DNA of 64,000 nucleotides from Neodontobutis hainanensis (lineage: Eukaryota > Chordata > Actinopteri > Gobiiformes > Odontobutidae). Within the stretch, counting starts at the first letter, position 1, and each line of letters starts with the position of its first letter. Positions 1-51,600 of this stretch are shown in pieces. The position numbers were made by a program, and so were the translations under genes. The notes beneath the pieces are model-generated. The model had not been told where the DNA came from. It ran no database searches and worked only from the letters and a program-made list of their open reading frames with translations. The stretch lies in the NCBI GenBank assembly GCA_024349245.1, contig JALDNG010000008.1, positions 8,106,001 through 8,170,000 of the forward strand. The letters run 5' to 3'.

Positions 1-38254
<38,254 letters not shown>

Positions 38255-38479
38255 AAGCCCTTAAGTTCCAGGTCAAGAGATGCAATATGCCCCGTTCAGA
38301 ACTAAGTACCAACAAACCAGTCAACCACCAGTCACCCTACTGAGGGGAATAGCACTAGATCCAGTCATTTAGATTCTATAAAGTCTGTTGCTTTGCAAAT
38401 TTACAGTTTTTATTAACAAGCAGTTTATTATGTCAAAATTAAAGAGGACTTCTAAAAGAAGAGCCCAACCCGTTTTAGT

Positions 38480-38485
38480 AATAAA
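38480..38485 (+). terminator. igsf9b polyadenylation signal candidate
   Basis: AATAAA lies 226 bases after the stop codon of exon 18. A second one lies at 39137-39142. Either could end the mRNA. Confidence 0.55.
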
Positions 38486-40274
38486 GCTGTCATTAAATTA
38501 TAGTCAGGAATATATAGCAAAATATTTTAAATTAAACCTCACTAAAATGTCCTTTCTCATTTGTTAAAAAAAGAAAAAACGTGATTGTTTTGTATAGAGT
38601 AGTGTTGCCCTTTAATAATACCTTAAAACTGTTAACGTCTAGTTTCCCAAAGTTTTACTCCAGTGCAAAATCAATTCCAAATCTAAACAAAAACCACAAC
38701 AATCCCCAACGTTGCTCCAGTTTTGCTGATTATAACAAAAAGTATATTCAGACATGGGCTATATTACTTGCACTAAGGTTACTCCCAAAAAAAAAAAAAC
38801 AAATCTTTGTTTACAACCACTTTTACAGCTTCCCTTTTGCCACCATTATCTTTTACCTGCTGAAAATGTCACCTCAATATAATATCTGCTTTTCCGATTT
38901 GACCAACTATACCTCAACACAAAGGACACGAGACCACACAACCACACCACCACCAGGATCAGCCAGCAGTACTAACTAGCCTTGAACCATTATTCATTTT
39001 CTTATAATGTTCCAGTCATTGTATCTCTAATGCACAAACCAGTTATCTCACAAAGTAGGATTAGCGCTACTTTTTTTTTTTTACATATTTTCTGTCAATA
39101 GTGAATAACAGAGTTTTCAAAACTTTAGCCAAAAACAATAAAACCGGGACAGTGACCATTCAAATAAAATGAACTTTGCAAATACTCGATACTTTATTTA
39201 ACTGACCTTTAGCTCTCAGATGTCAACATTAGATTTGCACTGGAGCAAAATCTTGTCCATGCCATACATCTGTGTCCATTTACCGTCGTTCTTCTACTTT
39301 ACGCAGTGTAGAGGGCTCCAAATCCTATTCAGAATCAACTAGAGTAATGCCAAAAAAAAATAAAATGAAAGAAACAATAAACATTCATACAAAACAGAGG
39401 ATAGGATTTTGTGCCATAGTATATAATAGTATTTTTTTTTACATATTAGAGGGCATAAATTGGCTTTGTTTGGCCTTAAGAGCTTCTGATTGGCTGTCTG
39501 ATTTGTTGTGTCTGGAGTGTGTGAGAGGCCATTTTCTACAGCTTTGATAATTTATCAAGCTTTCTGTTGAAATGAAAAAGCTGAGCTGGACTAATATGTG
39601 ACTTTGAAGGCCACTTAATGTGAACAATGTATTTTGTATTGTAAACCACTGATCGGCTTTCGGCTACATGTTACTAAGTTGAACGTCATTCATTTTGCCT
39701 TCCAAACAGAAACATAATGTAGATACTAAAGGGGCTACAAAGTCAGTTTCATTTTATGGAGACAAAACGGTGCCATAATTTAAGAATGCTTTATCACATG
39801 CATTTTCACGCTAAATGTTAGAAAATCTACCATTAGCAGTTTATCCAAAATATTTTTATGAGTGTATTTGGAGCTTGCATAGTGGCACAGCTCCCTGTCA
39901 ACCAACAGGAACTTGGTGCTACTGCCCACCATCATAAATAATGTCTGCCAAATTATACTAACCAGTGAAGAAGCCATTTCATCACAGTGGAGCTATGGTG
40001 CTAAGTTAAACTAGACAGTGAGGCAGAATAACCACAACTGCTGCTGTACGTTTGTGTTACTGGAAGCTTACATTTGGACGTTTAATTGGAAAGATTATAG
40101 GAGCAGTTTTCTGAAAGAATGGGACGACTCCCATGTACAGATAATGACTGCGTTAATGAAAGCCTATAGGCACTTTTAAACAAGCCTGAGTGCTTGTAAA
40201 TATTGTTTGTTTGCAGCCTATAAAGAGCAGCCAATTTAGGATTAACATTTAGGTTAGTAAATGAAGACTAGTTT

Positions 40275-40425
40275 ATTACATTTAGTCATTTAGCAGATGC
40301 TTTTATCCAAAGCGTCAAATAATGAAAACAATGGAAGCGATTATAACAACACAAGGTGTGCACCAAAAACTAGTCAGTTAAAGCCCAGCATAGTATACAA
40401 AGCTAAGGATAGGAAGTTTTTTTTT
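40275..40425 (-). mobile_element. LINE 3' tail fragment
   Basis: The same 3' block as the LINE at 36490 (ttacatttagtcatttagca, gcttttatccaaagcg, aatggaagcgatt, aaaaactagtcagtta), diverged and with small deletions. Only the 3' untranslated tail is present. Confidence 0.85.
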
Positions 40426-41644
40426 ATTTATTAGAATTGTACATTAAAATAGTAATCATGGTAAGCACTGAAGGCATGAGAAGGCAACCAGACAGATTTG
40501 TGGAACAAAAACAAAGTATACCCCCTGTTTCCTAGAGAATAATAAACAACCTTATTCTAAAGAACATGGATATCATAGAAAACAAAACACATGATACATC
40601 TTCACACTGGACTAATAGACTAAAAACTTCATTTTAGCTTGTTGCAGATTTGTAACACTAAGCATCAAACCAGAAATATGTGAACAGAGTTTAATGTACA
40701 CAAGATCCTTTACTGAAATGTGTATTTGATTATTATATTGTAAGATAAAATGCATATTTAATTAAAGCCAGACAAGTGTAATAATAACACGCATGCAGCT
40801 ATAGATTATATGGAAATTATAATAATTCAGATTTGATTTATATGGAAAACTATTTCTGTAATAGAAATGTCTATGTTGATGTTTACAGAGCCGTTATATA
40901 TTTTCCATTTTTAAAACTCATAAAATCCATCATTAAGTCCTAGATGTCAGGGTGAACTTTCTAAAGGCTTTGTAAGATGATAAGCAAATGAAATGGTGAC
41001 TGTTCAGCGTTATGATTTGTGAATGTAGTAAGTAACTTATTCTAATACTCAGCAGATACTAACAAAGAAAAGTAGTGCAGTGGGACTGATATTTCTGACT
41101 TGACCAAGGGTCTTAATGAGACCTACAATAAGACCAAATGTTGGGAGTACATATGACAAAACATGAGCAGGAGTTCAGTGTGAGGCCAGCCCGGGACAAA
41201 CATAAGTACTGTATACCTCTCAATGTGCCACTGAGGAATTTGTCTGTGTACATAGTGTATAGTGAAAGACATGACTTGCATGGTGTAAAGATTTGACTAA
41301 AGGGGCATTGGTTGCTGTAAGAACACATTCTGTAGCTTAAACAAAAGTCTGTAGAGTCACCTTACTAATCTAAAATGTGAGGCCAAATGCAGCTCAAATA
41401 TAGCTCTATGAAAGATGTCAGATGGGGCAATGAATGTAAAGTGACAGGAAAGGTAATCATCGATTTAAATATCAAACTAAATATAATCTAAAATGTGGAG
41501 AGACACCTTGTAGACACTTGGTAAGATACTCATGCCACAGTAGCCTTGACATTCAATAACAGCACATTCCATAAAGTAAAAATTGAACTAGTAATTTTCA
41601 GAGAAATTTACTAATCCTGTTTCATAATGATGGTATAAAGTCAA

Positions 41645-41716
41645 CATTTTGTTTTAGCTGAGTATGACTTTAAGGCTATAAAAAAAAATAGCCTTAAAGT
41701 CATGTAAAACAAAATG
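41645..41716. repeat. long hairpin
   Basis: A perfect 16-base stem (41664-41679 with 41688-41703) has an A8 loop. It is extended after a 7-versus-1 base bulge by a perfect 12-base stem (41645-41656 with 41705-41716). It may be a very small inverted-repeat element or a precursor-like RNA hairpin. Confidence 0.85.
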
Positions 41717-44700
41717 AGGAACACTGAGTATGTTACAAACCTCAAATGCATCCTGTGCTACATCTTTTAAAGATTTGATTGGCCTGTACAAGACTTTGAG
41801 CCCTAGTCCTTCTCCCCATTGAGACACTCTCACGATAAATCCTGCTACTGTATCACAGCTGTCTCTTTAAGAGGAACTAGTCTGTTCCAATTTGACACAC
41901 ATAAGAAGAGATTTAACATCTTAAAAATAAACATCAAATTTACATATTTAAATACAGACTTCATCCCATGCACAAGAAAAATAGTTCTTGTTAAAAATGC
42001 ACCTTTTGCTTATAGCACCTGACAAACTGCCACATTGAATGGCCTTTTGTCGTCTGAACCGAGAAATAGGTGGAGTAACATCTCTTGCCCAAATTGCCCA
42101 CATGCATGTTGATATGCTTTGTTATATACTTTAACCATATCATACGCTTTATGTAAATAAATACAAATTTAATATATTGGATTATATATGACATACTTTA
42201 CATTTTGGGCACAAGCTTCAGTGTTACACCACAAATCACTTCAGCTTTTGATAAAATAATAATAGCTAATATGATTATTTAAACAGGCCTTAACCAAAAA
42301 ATTCCAAACACATCCATAAATCACAGTGTGGCCCTTGAGAAACAAGTTCATAAATACAATATTTACCCTAAATGCACATTAGAAAGACACACTGAGGCAG
42401 GATGCTCCTCTCAGTTCATTCTGTGAGATTGTAATGTGTAATTCTGTCCAGACTCATGTACTCTACTAAAAAGGCATTACAGAGTTTGATTAAAGTACTC
42501 TACAGTGTAAATACTCTGAAGTAAACACACCTTATTATTACATCTATTTTTTGTAGAAGAAAAAGACGCACATTTTGTCTCCTGTCCTGAAAAGTGAGTG
42601 GGAACTGAGTAGTGTAGGGTCTGCTTCTGTGACACAATATAACATACTGTAACAGACCTCTGTCTGTCTGTCTGTCTGTGAGTGATGGAAATCTTATAGA
42701 TATTAGTTTAAGGATTTATTATAGAACAGAGAAAAAGTATATAAATATATATTGTCATAACCAACTGGTTATATGAATATCTATATTTGGGGACAGTACT
42801 TGTTTTAAAGAATGTATACGTTTATTATTTTTCTATTGATTTGTTGCTTTCTATTGTAGCAATGCAGAATCTTAGAGAACTAGGATGTCTATGGGCGGTT
42901 GTGTACAAAACAAAAGAGGGTGCACCGTCACAGCTGTCACCGCACTGTATATCACCGTCCACTCGGAGAGACACAGAGCTCCAAATTAGTTTTTATAGCC
43001 ACGTCTGGTCGGTGTGAGTAGCTGATGTGATTCTTGAATTATTTAGGGCCGTCATCTTCCCAAAGCTGATCATTTGGGGAACGGCTGTTAAGCTCCAGTC
43101 TACTTTTTTCATTTATTCAACACTAGCTTTTGCAGCACATCTATATTCTTTTATAAAAAAAATACTTCTTTTCGGCATGAAAGAAAGGTGATAGTCCTTT
43201 TCCCAACTTTGGTGCTCACTGGTGATCTGTTCCACAGCAGAGCACACAAGTATAAATGTGCGTTTGTTCTAGACTGTGCAAATAGTCCTGATAGCATATA
43301 TATATATTTACGGTATGTATGTAACAAGACAGTACTGCTTTCAGTTGATGTAAGAGGATGCAAATGTTTTCTTTTTTTTTGGTTTTTTCTTGTTTTCACA
43401 GGAGCATGTGCACTTGAAGCTGTTCTTTTGCCATGTTATGTTTGATGTGAACATCCTCTTGGCTTGTGCTCAAAAGTGGAGGTTGGGCGTTGCAGCAGCG
43501 GTTACGTCAGCAGACAGTGGTGAGACTTAGTGCTATACACATTGCCAAAACGTCACATACATTCTGACAACTGGTGCTATACACAAAAAGAAAAAAAAAA
43601 TATCCGTGGTGCTTTATTTCAGTTACTTATGTCTTGCATCAGACAAATGTAGCTCTACAATGTACTGTACTCACAAGTCATGGAAAAGGAAAAGATCTTT
43701 CAACTTAAGGACAGTTTCAGGAAACACACAAATCAGTTAGAAGTTACTCTAAATCAGTGATTGGGACCCAGTAGTTAGCCAGAGTAGATATTGTTTGGGT
43801 CGTTGCTACATTTGTTTTAAAAGTGAGGAACATTCATTTGAGTTAAAGATGACATGATACAGAACATTGTTTTGGTGCTGATGTAAAAAATTTGTCTCTC
43901 AAGTCTTCAAGTTCAACTAAGCTTACTAGCAGAGCTCACAAAACCCTACTGGTTCATTAAGAATTGGCAATACTTTTACACCCTTGAGACATGAACGGCT
44001 CAATTTAATGAGAACTGTACAGTGGTTGACATTTTTTTACAGCTAAAGAAAGCATCACGATTTGCAGATGCTGTTCTTAGTCCGCTGCGAAAACCCAACC
44101 AAACATTTCGGAGCTTTTACATTTGAAAGCTTTATGTGCAAGTGTCATATTTTTCTTTTTTTTTCGCCTTTATGTTTGTTTCTGAAACATCAAATGCAAT
44201 ACAGGTGGAAGTAGTACTAAACACTGAACTCATCGTCTTCTAGTAATGTTCAGTCTTCCTGAGAGATGTGGAATCAGGCTGAGTTACAGACTTTATTTAC
44301 ACTGGATTGTAGTATGACTTTCAGACTCACAAAACAAAAGTTTGAGTGTGTTCATTGTTACATACAGACGTAGACAACTCGGTACCTCAAAATGTCACTT
44401 CTTACATTCAGATATGGACAATACTTTGCGTTTACTATCTCTGAAAGGTCGTGTCTTTTTTTTTTTTTTTTATTTGTTGGCACAAACACTAACAAGAATG
44501 TATGGCTATTGTAATTCCTGCTCAACCCCACTCTTTCTAAAAATTGAAGCTTTTAAAGCAACTAAATTGTCAGTTTTTGTATTTCAAATGTCTTGGTATG
44601 CTTGTTGTAGTTGTATACTCATAATGGTGTATATTACATCAAATTTTGTTTATTAAAATGTTTAAATTTTCTACAACGACTTGTTACATTGTGCAAATTT

Positions 44701-45528
44701 GTCTTTATTTGAATGAATGATATGACTCCATTACAACACAATAGCCATAAAAATATTGCTCTTCTCTTACTCTCTCCAACTGCTGTCCTTATTATTTTGT
44801 ATTTACGTGGTTCTAAATGAATAAAAGAATGCAAAGTATAAGAATAAAGTAACGGTAATAATTGTGCACTAAAAATGTACATTAGGTGTCTATTCATTCA
44901 ATCTATGAATAAAAAATGAACATTGGCCTTGTGCCTTACACTTAACTAGAGATGGATAATGTAAATGATATAAAATTATCTATAATATGCCCCATGCTGG
45001 TAAGCTATTGTGATCATATATACGCTATGCTGAGTTTAGAAGCATCAACACGCTATATGTATGACTTTTATTGTTTTATGGGTGACATTTTACTATCTGT
45101 CTAAGGACAGCAGATAAAAAATTGCCATTTGGCTAACTCTGATGAATTTACAGAAATGTTGATAAATATACATAGTTCCTGCCAAATAAAGCAAAAAATA
45201 AAATAAATTGTCACATTTCAAATGTGGATGCAGAAAAGCTGACTGAAAGGTCCAATGAACAAGCTGTATTACAAATGCATCTACTCGTAGCTAAAAGGTA
45301 GGCTATATAGTGTAAACACTAAAATGCCCAAACAATACTGGTATGTCACGTGACTTCTTTCATAAACACAAATTGACTAAGTTGGTTTTTGGCATTTATT
45401 CAACGCTGGGACATTGTGTGAGACTCCAATTTTAACGTAATTTTAGCGTAGCTTTGTAAACTGGTGCTGTGCCTTGTTCAAGGCTCTGCTGAACAGCGCG
45501 AGCGTCTGCTTGTGTCGCGAGATCAGCC

Positions 45529-45541
45529 GCTGCTAAGCAAC
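45529..45541 (+). promoter_or_regulatory. putative RFX X-box of cfap58
   Basis: GCTGCT-A-AGCAAC is an imperfect inverted repeat fitting the X-box pattern bound by RFX factors in promoters of ciliary genes. It lies 74 bases upstream of the cfap58 start codon in a locally GC-richer stretch. Confidence 0.6.
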
Positions 45542-45614
45542 GAACATCAACAGATGAGACTGTCCCGTACAAGCCTCTGGATTCACAAGTTGTACGGTAC
45601 AATAAACCAACAGA

Positions 45615-45620
45615 ATGGAG
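45615..45620 (+). CDS. cfap58: cfap58 exon 1 (start codon)
   Basis: ATGGAG|gtaagt: only two codons before a perfect donor, giving ME-EFEPEEK when joined to exon 2. Confidence 0.75.
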
Positions 45621-48600
45621 GTAAGTCTGCTGTTGAAATGTAGGACGTATAAGTAAGTGTTTAAATAGATATTTTCTGATTATTGGTCACTTAAAAGCAA
45701 AAGGCTATATCATTAGCATAAATGTTAGCTCAAAATAAGTGTAGGCCTAACTTTTTAGCAAGAAACTTGCAATTGTATTAACATGTATTCCCCAATGGTT
45801 TATTTTTATTTTTTAATTTTTTCCAACAATAGTTTATAGCCTGATGGGTTTGTTTCGGGTTTTTTGCCCAGTGTCATTCCTGTCTCTTGGCCTCTTTCCT
45901 GTATGTCTGCACTGACTGTGAAATAAAGGCAAAATGCCAGAAACTCTTTTTACCTTGCAGTCTTGCTTTTACACATTCACTATCACCCTGTGTATTTCCA
46001 GGAGTTTGAGCCAGAAGAGAAACGGGCCTCTGACACATTTGAGTCTCTGGAGGAGTTTTATGTGATACTCAATGAACTGCTTGGGGACCAGGACATGGAG
46101 AAGGTCCGAGTGGAGTATGAGAAACTCCTCCATGCCCTGAAGAAATCCAAAGACAATGAGAAGAGGCTCATGTCCAAATGTAGGGAGCTGAACGCAGAGA
46201 TCGTGGCCACCTCCACTAAAGTGGCAGCTGCACTAAAGCTGTCCCAAGAGGATGAAAACACTATTGCCTCACTTAAAAGGGTATACTTACCTTTACCTAC
46301 ATGACATTTTCAAATGTCAGATACAATAGTATTCTTGTTTGTTTATCTACAGGAACTAGATAAAGCCTGGAAAATGGTGGACACTGCTCATGAGAAAGAA
46401 AAGAAAGACAGGGAGACCATTAAGAATCTAAAAGATGATATCACTGACCTCACCAAAAAGATCGAACAACAAACTGGTTATTCCAGGGACCAAGAGCAGA
46501 GGTAAGTTAAGAAATAAAATGGCATTCTCAACTCTTTTGGCTTTGCCTGAATACAGTCTTCCGTGGTTCACAGTGAACTACTTAAAATGAACGAGGAGCT
46601 GACCAAAGAGAAGAATCAGCTGCTGGCAACAGCTGAAAGTCTGAGGGAAAAATTGAACCAGGTTTCTGCTACACAACAGGACATTGAGGCACAAAGAGAC
46701 AGTGCTTTGGAGAATATTTCTCAGGTAAAGGATCACAGTTATTGGTCATCTTCCTTAAATCACTTCTCAAATATACTTTCTGTAATCTAGCGTCCTTCAG
46801 CTAGTTACGTTCAAAACATTTCTAAAATTCAGATTACTAACTGGCCTCCAGAATTTTTGTCAATTTAATTTATACAAATATGAGTTGAATTCAAGGGTTG
46901 TGTATACATATGCTCAGAAAACAGACCTTAATGCCTTAATTTGAACTTGGATGTAGTTTATGAAGTCTATAGAAAGGATGATGCATGCCTAATTCGTCTT
47001 TGCCACTATATGTGTGTAATCTCAGCTGCAGCAGGAGCTTCAGGTGCAGCAGAATGAGATTTCGCGTGAGATGAGGCTAAAGGAGAAACTAGACAAGGAG
47101 GTGAGGCAGTTGCACAGTGACATGGACACCAAGGTGGCTGACATCCAAGCCCTGAGACAGCAAAGCCAGAAGGCCAAAGAGGAGCAGCAGAGGCTGGAGC
47201 AGCAGCTAAAAGAACACAAGGTGAACTTTATTTTAGGACATTTTGAGTTTTTAGAGCTATAAACATATGCTGCTTGTAACACACAAATCCTGCCTTCTTC
47301 TTGAATAGCTCATGAATGAGAAAGCCACCAAAGACTTGGAGCTGGTGCAAATGAAAAGCACCAAACTTCAACAGGAGTGTGAGCAGCTTATGTCAAACAA
47401 AGAACATCTGACTCTGGAAAACCAGCAGATCACAAATGAACTCAAGGTACGAAATACTTAAAGTATGGTAAGAGAAGTGTTTTGTTTCAACCACAAGGGG
47501 GCAGTGATTGCACAAAGTATAACAGTCCAGTCACTAAACCGTAATACTGTTCTTTACATTACTACTGCTCATTTAACAGAACCTCTGACTTGACTGATTA
47601 TAGATGAGAGAAGAAGAGGTGAGCCAGATGCGCCAGGAGATTTCCAAACAAATAAAAATGCGAGAGGCAATTCAGAAGAAGTATCACCAGATAGAGGAGC
47701 AAAAAGCTGACGTGGACGTGCAGAAGGAGACTCTGAAGGCACAGATTGCTGGATTGGAGAAAGGTACGAGAGAAGAGGAAGCTGCATTATAAATGTGACT
47801 TCATTACAAAACACCATTGAAATAGCAATTGTACTTGTGAGAGCATGTCCCTCACTTTGGCATGTGCTATTATTTTCATCTTAAAAAGTAACATAAGGAA
47901 CATCTTTTTCATTCTGCAGATATTGAATCAGCCAAAAAGCAGGTAGACACAGATAAGAAAGCAATTGATGAGCTAATAAGAGAAAGAGACATCCTTAATA
48001 AGGTATGTGATTACACACTTTGGGTTCTGTAGCACTCCTGCTTGTATCCCAACCAATGAAATGGAGATCTCTTGTCCCTCTCACTTAACAGTTTTTACTT
48101 TCTATAGAACATAATAAAAGCTGCGCAGACGACTGAGAAACAGCAGAGCCTGGTGAAGCTGCTGGGGCAGGACAAGAAGACCTTAGAACACGAGATTAAT
48201 GGCTACAGGCAGGAAGCGCAGAAGCAACGCAAGATCATCCAGCAGCTGGAGAAGGAGCGGGACCGATACATCAACGAAACCAGCAACCTCATGCAGAAGG
48301 CAGGTCTCACGCAGGCTACATTTCTTTACTTATTTAATGTTTCAGTAGGGACATGTATGTTTTATGATTGTACTGAAGGATTTGAGACTACTTTATGGTC
48401 ATTCCATTATAGTTTCTTACAGAATCAAAACAATAAATATACATTAGTCATATGGACAAACCAAAACGAACACCATAAGTTGTTGGTCAAAGATTTGTTT
48501 TGTTGAAAAGAAAACAATACAGTGTACTTGACCACAGCTCGTACAGCTCATCACAAGTCATAAATGACACATTAATATGATAAACCACATTTAATATATT

Positions 48601-51600
48601 CACAACATGACAGTGATCCGATCAGATGCTTTCTGTCGAGAATTGGTTCTATTGTAAATTATCATCTCTAATTGGACATCAACAGGTACAAGTCAAGATT
48701 AATGATGTGGAGGTGAGAGAAATGGAGATATTTGATTGGAAGAAGAAAGTGACGGATGCAGAGTGTAAGCTCAAACAGCAGGAGAACCTTCTAGAGTCGG
48801 TGGTTTCTGAGAGAAACATCTACAGCAAGAACCTCCTTGACTCTCAGGTACACATCGTTATCTCAAACATTCAGTTCTTTGGTTGTTGTTGTTGTTTTGC
48901 AGTTTATTAGAATAATTTAAAATGTGCTGTAGGAAGAGATAGCTGAGATGAAGAGGAAGATGAAGATCATGAACAATCAGGTGACTCGGCTGAGGGATGA
49001 GATTACGGGGAAGGAGCTGGCCATCTCCAAAGAGCAGCAGGAGCACAAACGCTTGGAGAAGGACAACGAGGCGCTAAAGGTATTGACTGTGGCAGTCCTA
49101 TTAAGGGTCTTCATGTTTCGTTTACGTTACAATTTCCCAGGACCACAAACACAACAGCGGAGGCTAAAGAAATCCAAGAAGCAACTCAATTTATGACAAC
49201 TTTGTGAAGCCAGACTGAAATAATGTAGTGGATGTGTACACATAAAACCTCAGCCTAAATATATAAAGACTGGCTCACAATAATACACTGAGTTGTGCTA
49301 TCCATACAAAATATTGTATTGTATGAGTGTAATAATTATATATTTACAAAAAACAGTGTAATACTATTCAAATAACATAGGCACAAAACTTTTGAATAAA
49401 GGGTTTTTTTTGTTATAGGGTGATCTTCAGACGATAAAGCTGCAGCTGGAGGAAACAAAGCAGCGCGTGGACAACCAGAAAGCAGAGCAGCACAAACTAC
49501 AGAAGATCATTGCTGATGCCGACGCCGAACAGATGCTGCAGAAGAAACAACTGGAGCAGGTACGCAGTTTGACACAGACAGTATTAGACAACAGTAGATG
49601 TATTTAGCTGACTGACCTTCAGGCAGGCGGAGGTGGTTCAATTATATAAATATCTGGGAGTCCATCTTGACCACAAACTGGACTGGTCTGTTAGGGACAG
49701 TAACAGGCTGGACAAACTGGTCAAGAAGTGTGTGTCTGTGATGGATGGGAGGTGGACTCATGGAGAAAAGGATGAAGAGTATAAAGCAGCCCATCCTCTT
49801 CTGAGAGTTTCAGGAGATTGTTTATTCCAGCTGCTATAAGACTATATGTCTGCTATATTTATTTATGTTTTTATAGTGTTTTTAAGAATAAGTTGGCAGT
49901 GTGGGTGTTGTATGATGCTGGACATTTAAAAATTTCCCCTGATGGAGATGATCTATCTTTGTGCAGGTAATCCGGGGCGGGACAACCTGGCCAAACAGCT
50001 GCTGCGACGCAACGACGAGCGGCGCTGCTGTACGAAGATCCGGATCCAGCAGTCCGTCCTCAGTAAGGGGACTTCCACTACAGCCAGCGCATGGAGGACA
50101 TCCGGCTGCTCAAGCTTGAGATCAGGAGGCAGCGGCGCAAGAAGAGCATCCTGGACAAGAGCATTCCCAATACAGAGGAGCTCAGGTAACAATGGCATGT
50201 GGAGATGTAACATGAAAGTTAGGAGAAGAGGAAGTGTGTCTGGTATTGTCTCACTTTAAAATAGCATGTTACTAGACAGAGCAATTTTACAATCATTGTG
50301 TTTGAGTACATACAACAGTTTTGAAGTTGTGAATTCAGTTTTTGTTCATCAGTCAACTGCCAAAGAAGAAAAATGATCTAGGGTCAAGCTGCAGAGGAAG
50401 GAAAAAATAGGACGGAAAGAAAAGGAGGGAAGAGTAAGCGCTGAGAGACCTACTGCTTTTTTTGTGTGCCGTGTCACAGACAGGAGCTCTTTCACCTGCA
50501 GAGGGAGCTGCTGAGAGAGCGCAACAGGAACAGCATGCTGGAAGAGCAGCTCAAGCCCATCAACATCCACCGCTGGAGACGGCTGGAGGTGATCTATGTT
50601 AATATGCCTCAGTCAGGGTTGCCAGTCATGGACATTTGGGAGAAAGAGTTGAATATCCAGTTAAATTACAGCCTCATGAACAACAAGCTGAATGTAATAA
50701 TAGACAGAAGGGCTATAGACTATAGACTTCAACTGGTTCCACTGGTAACCTTTTCATAGAGTCCATTCCAAACTGAAGACATCATCTGATTGGCCAGTTA
50801 TCTCAACATTTGCAGTATGCCTCATTGAATACTATAACATTATTGCAGTTCAAATAATGTAAATAGTGATATTCATAGACATTGAGCATGCTATTTCCAA
50901 TATAGTGTCCTATATATTAGCCCTGTCTTGGGCCTATTTAGAAATGAGTGTTAAAAATAAAGTATGTAACTGTAATGTTTCCCACAGGGCAGTGATCCTG
51001 GTAAATATGAACTCATCCAGAAGATCCAGTCCTTACAGAAGCGCCTGATTAACAAGACCCAGGAGCTTGAGGAAAGTGAACTTGTGTTACAGGTAACTAC
51101 ACGGTCAGTTGCATTCACCTGCGATGTACTGGAACAAACGACTTTGCAAAGCTGTTGTCAACTGTAGCTGTATTGCATGCACAATAACAACATGCTTTTC
51201 TTTATTAAGCACATGTCTCATCATTTATCCCACTTCCAAAAAACAGATGAGATGGGAGCCACAATAATCAAATCTAATCACAATAAAAAAGAGTCTACAT
51301 TAATATAAGCATAGTACATTTGCATAGTGCAGGAGGCAACTTTTAAAGCAAGCTTGTTTGATTAAGTCCCATTCTTTGTCCCCTGAAGGAAAAGGAGAAG
51401 CTGTACGTGGAACTGAAGCAAGTTCTGGCGCGGCAGCCTGGTCCAGAAGCAGTGGAGCAGCTCCAACACTGCCGCTGGACACTAAGGGAGAGGACCAAAA
51501 AACTCAAGGTTCATCTTTTACATCATTAAAAATAAGAATGACATATTTTCATGCACTTGATTCAGATGTCATGTAGTGTCCACACTTCTTTAAAACACTC

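Larger units (their letters stand above)
38486..45480. other. igsf9b-cfap58 intergenic region
   Basis: About 7 kb of AT-rich sequence. It holds a LINE tail (40275-40425), a long hairpin (41645-41716), a short (TCTG)n run (42659-42678) and poly-T runs near 44457-44471. Short open frames here (for example 132 codons at 38581-38979 and 104 at 44342-44656) resemble nothing known and have AT-driven composition. Confidence 0.6.

Noticed and set aside
38581..38979. 132-codon open frame downstream of igsf9b
   Set aside because: AT-rich, Asn/Thr/Lys composition without any recognised domain; probably untranslated or intergenic.
44342..44656. 104-codon open frame
   Set aside because: Runs through a poly-T stretch and resembles nothing.
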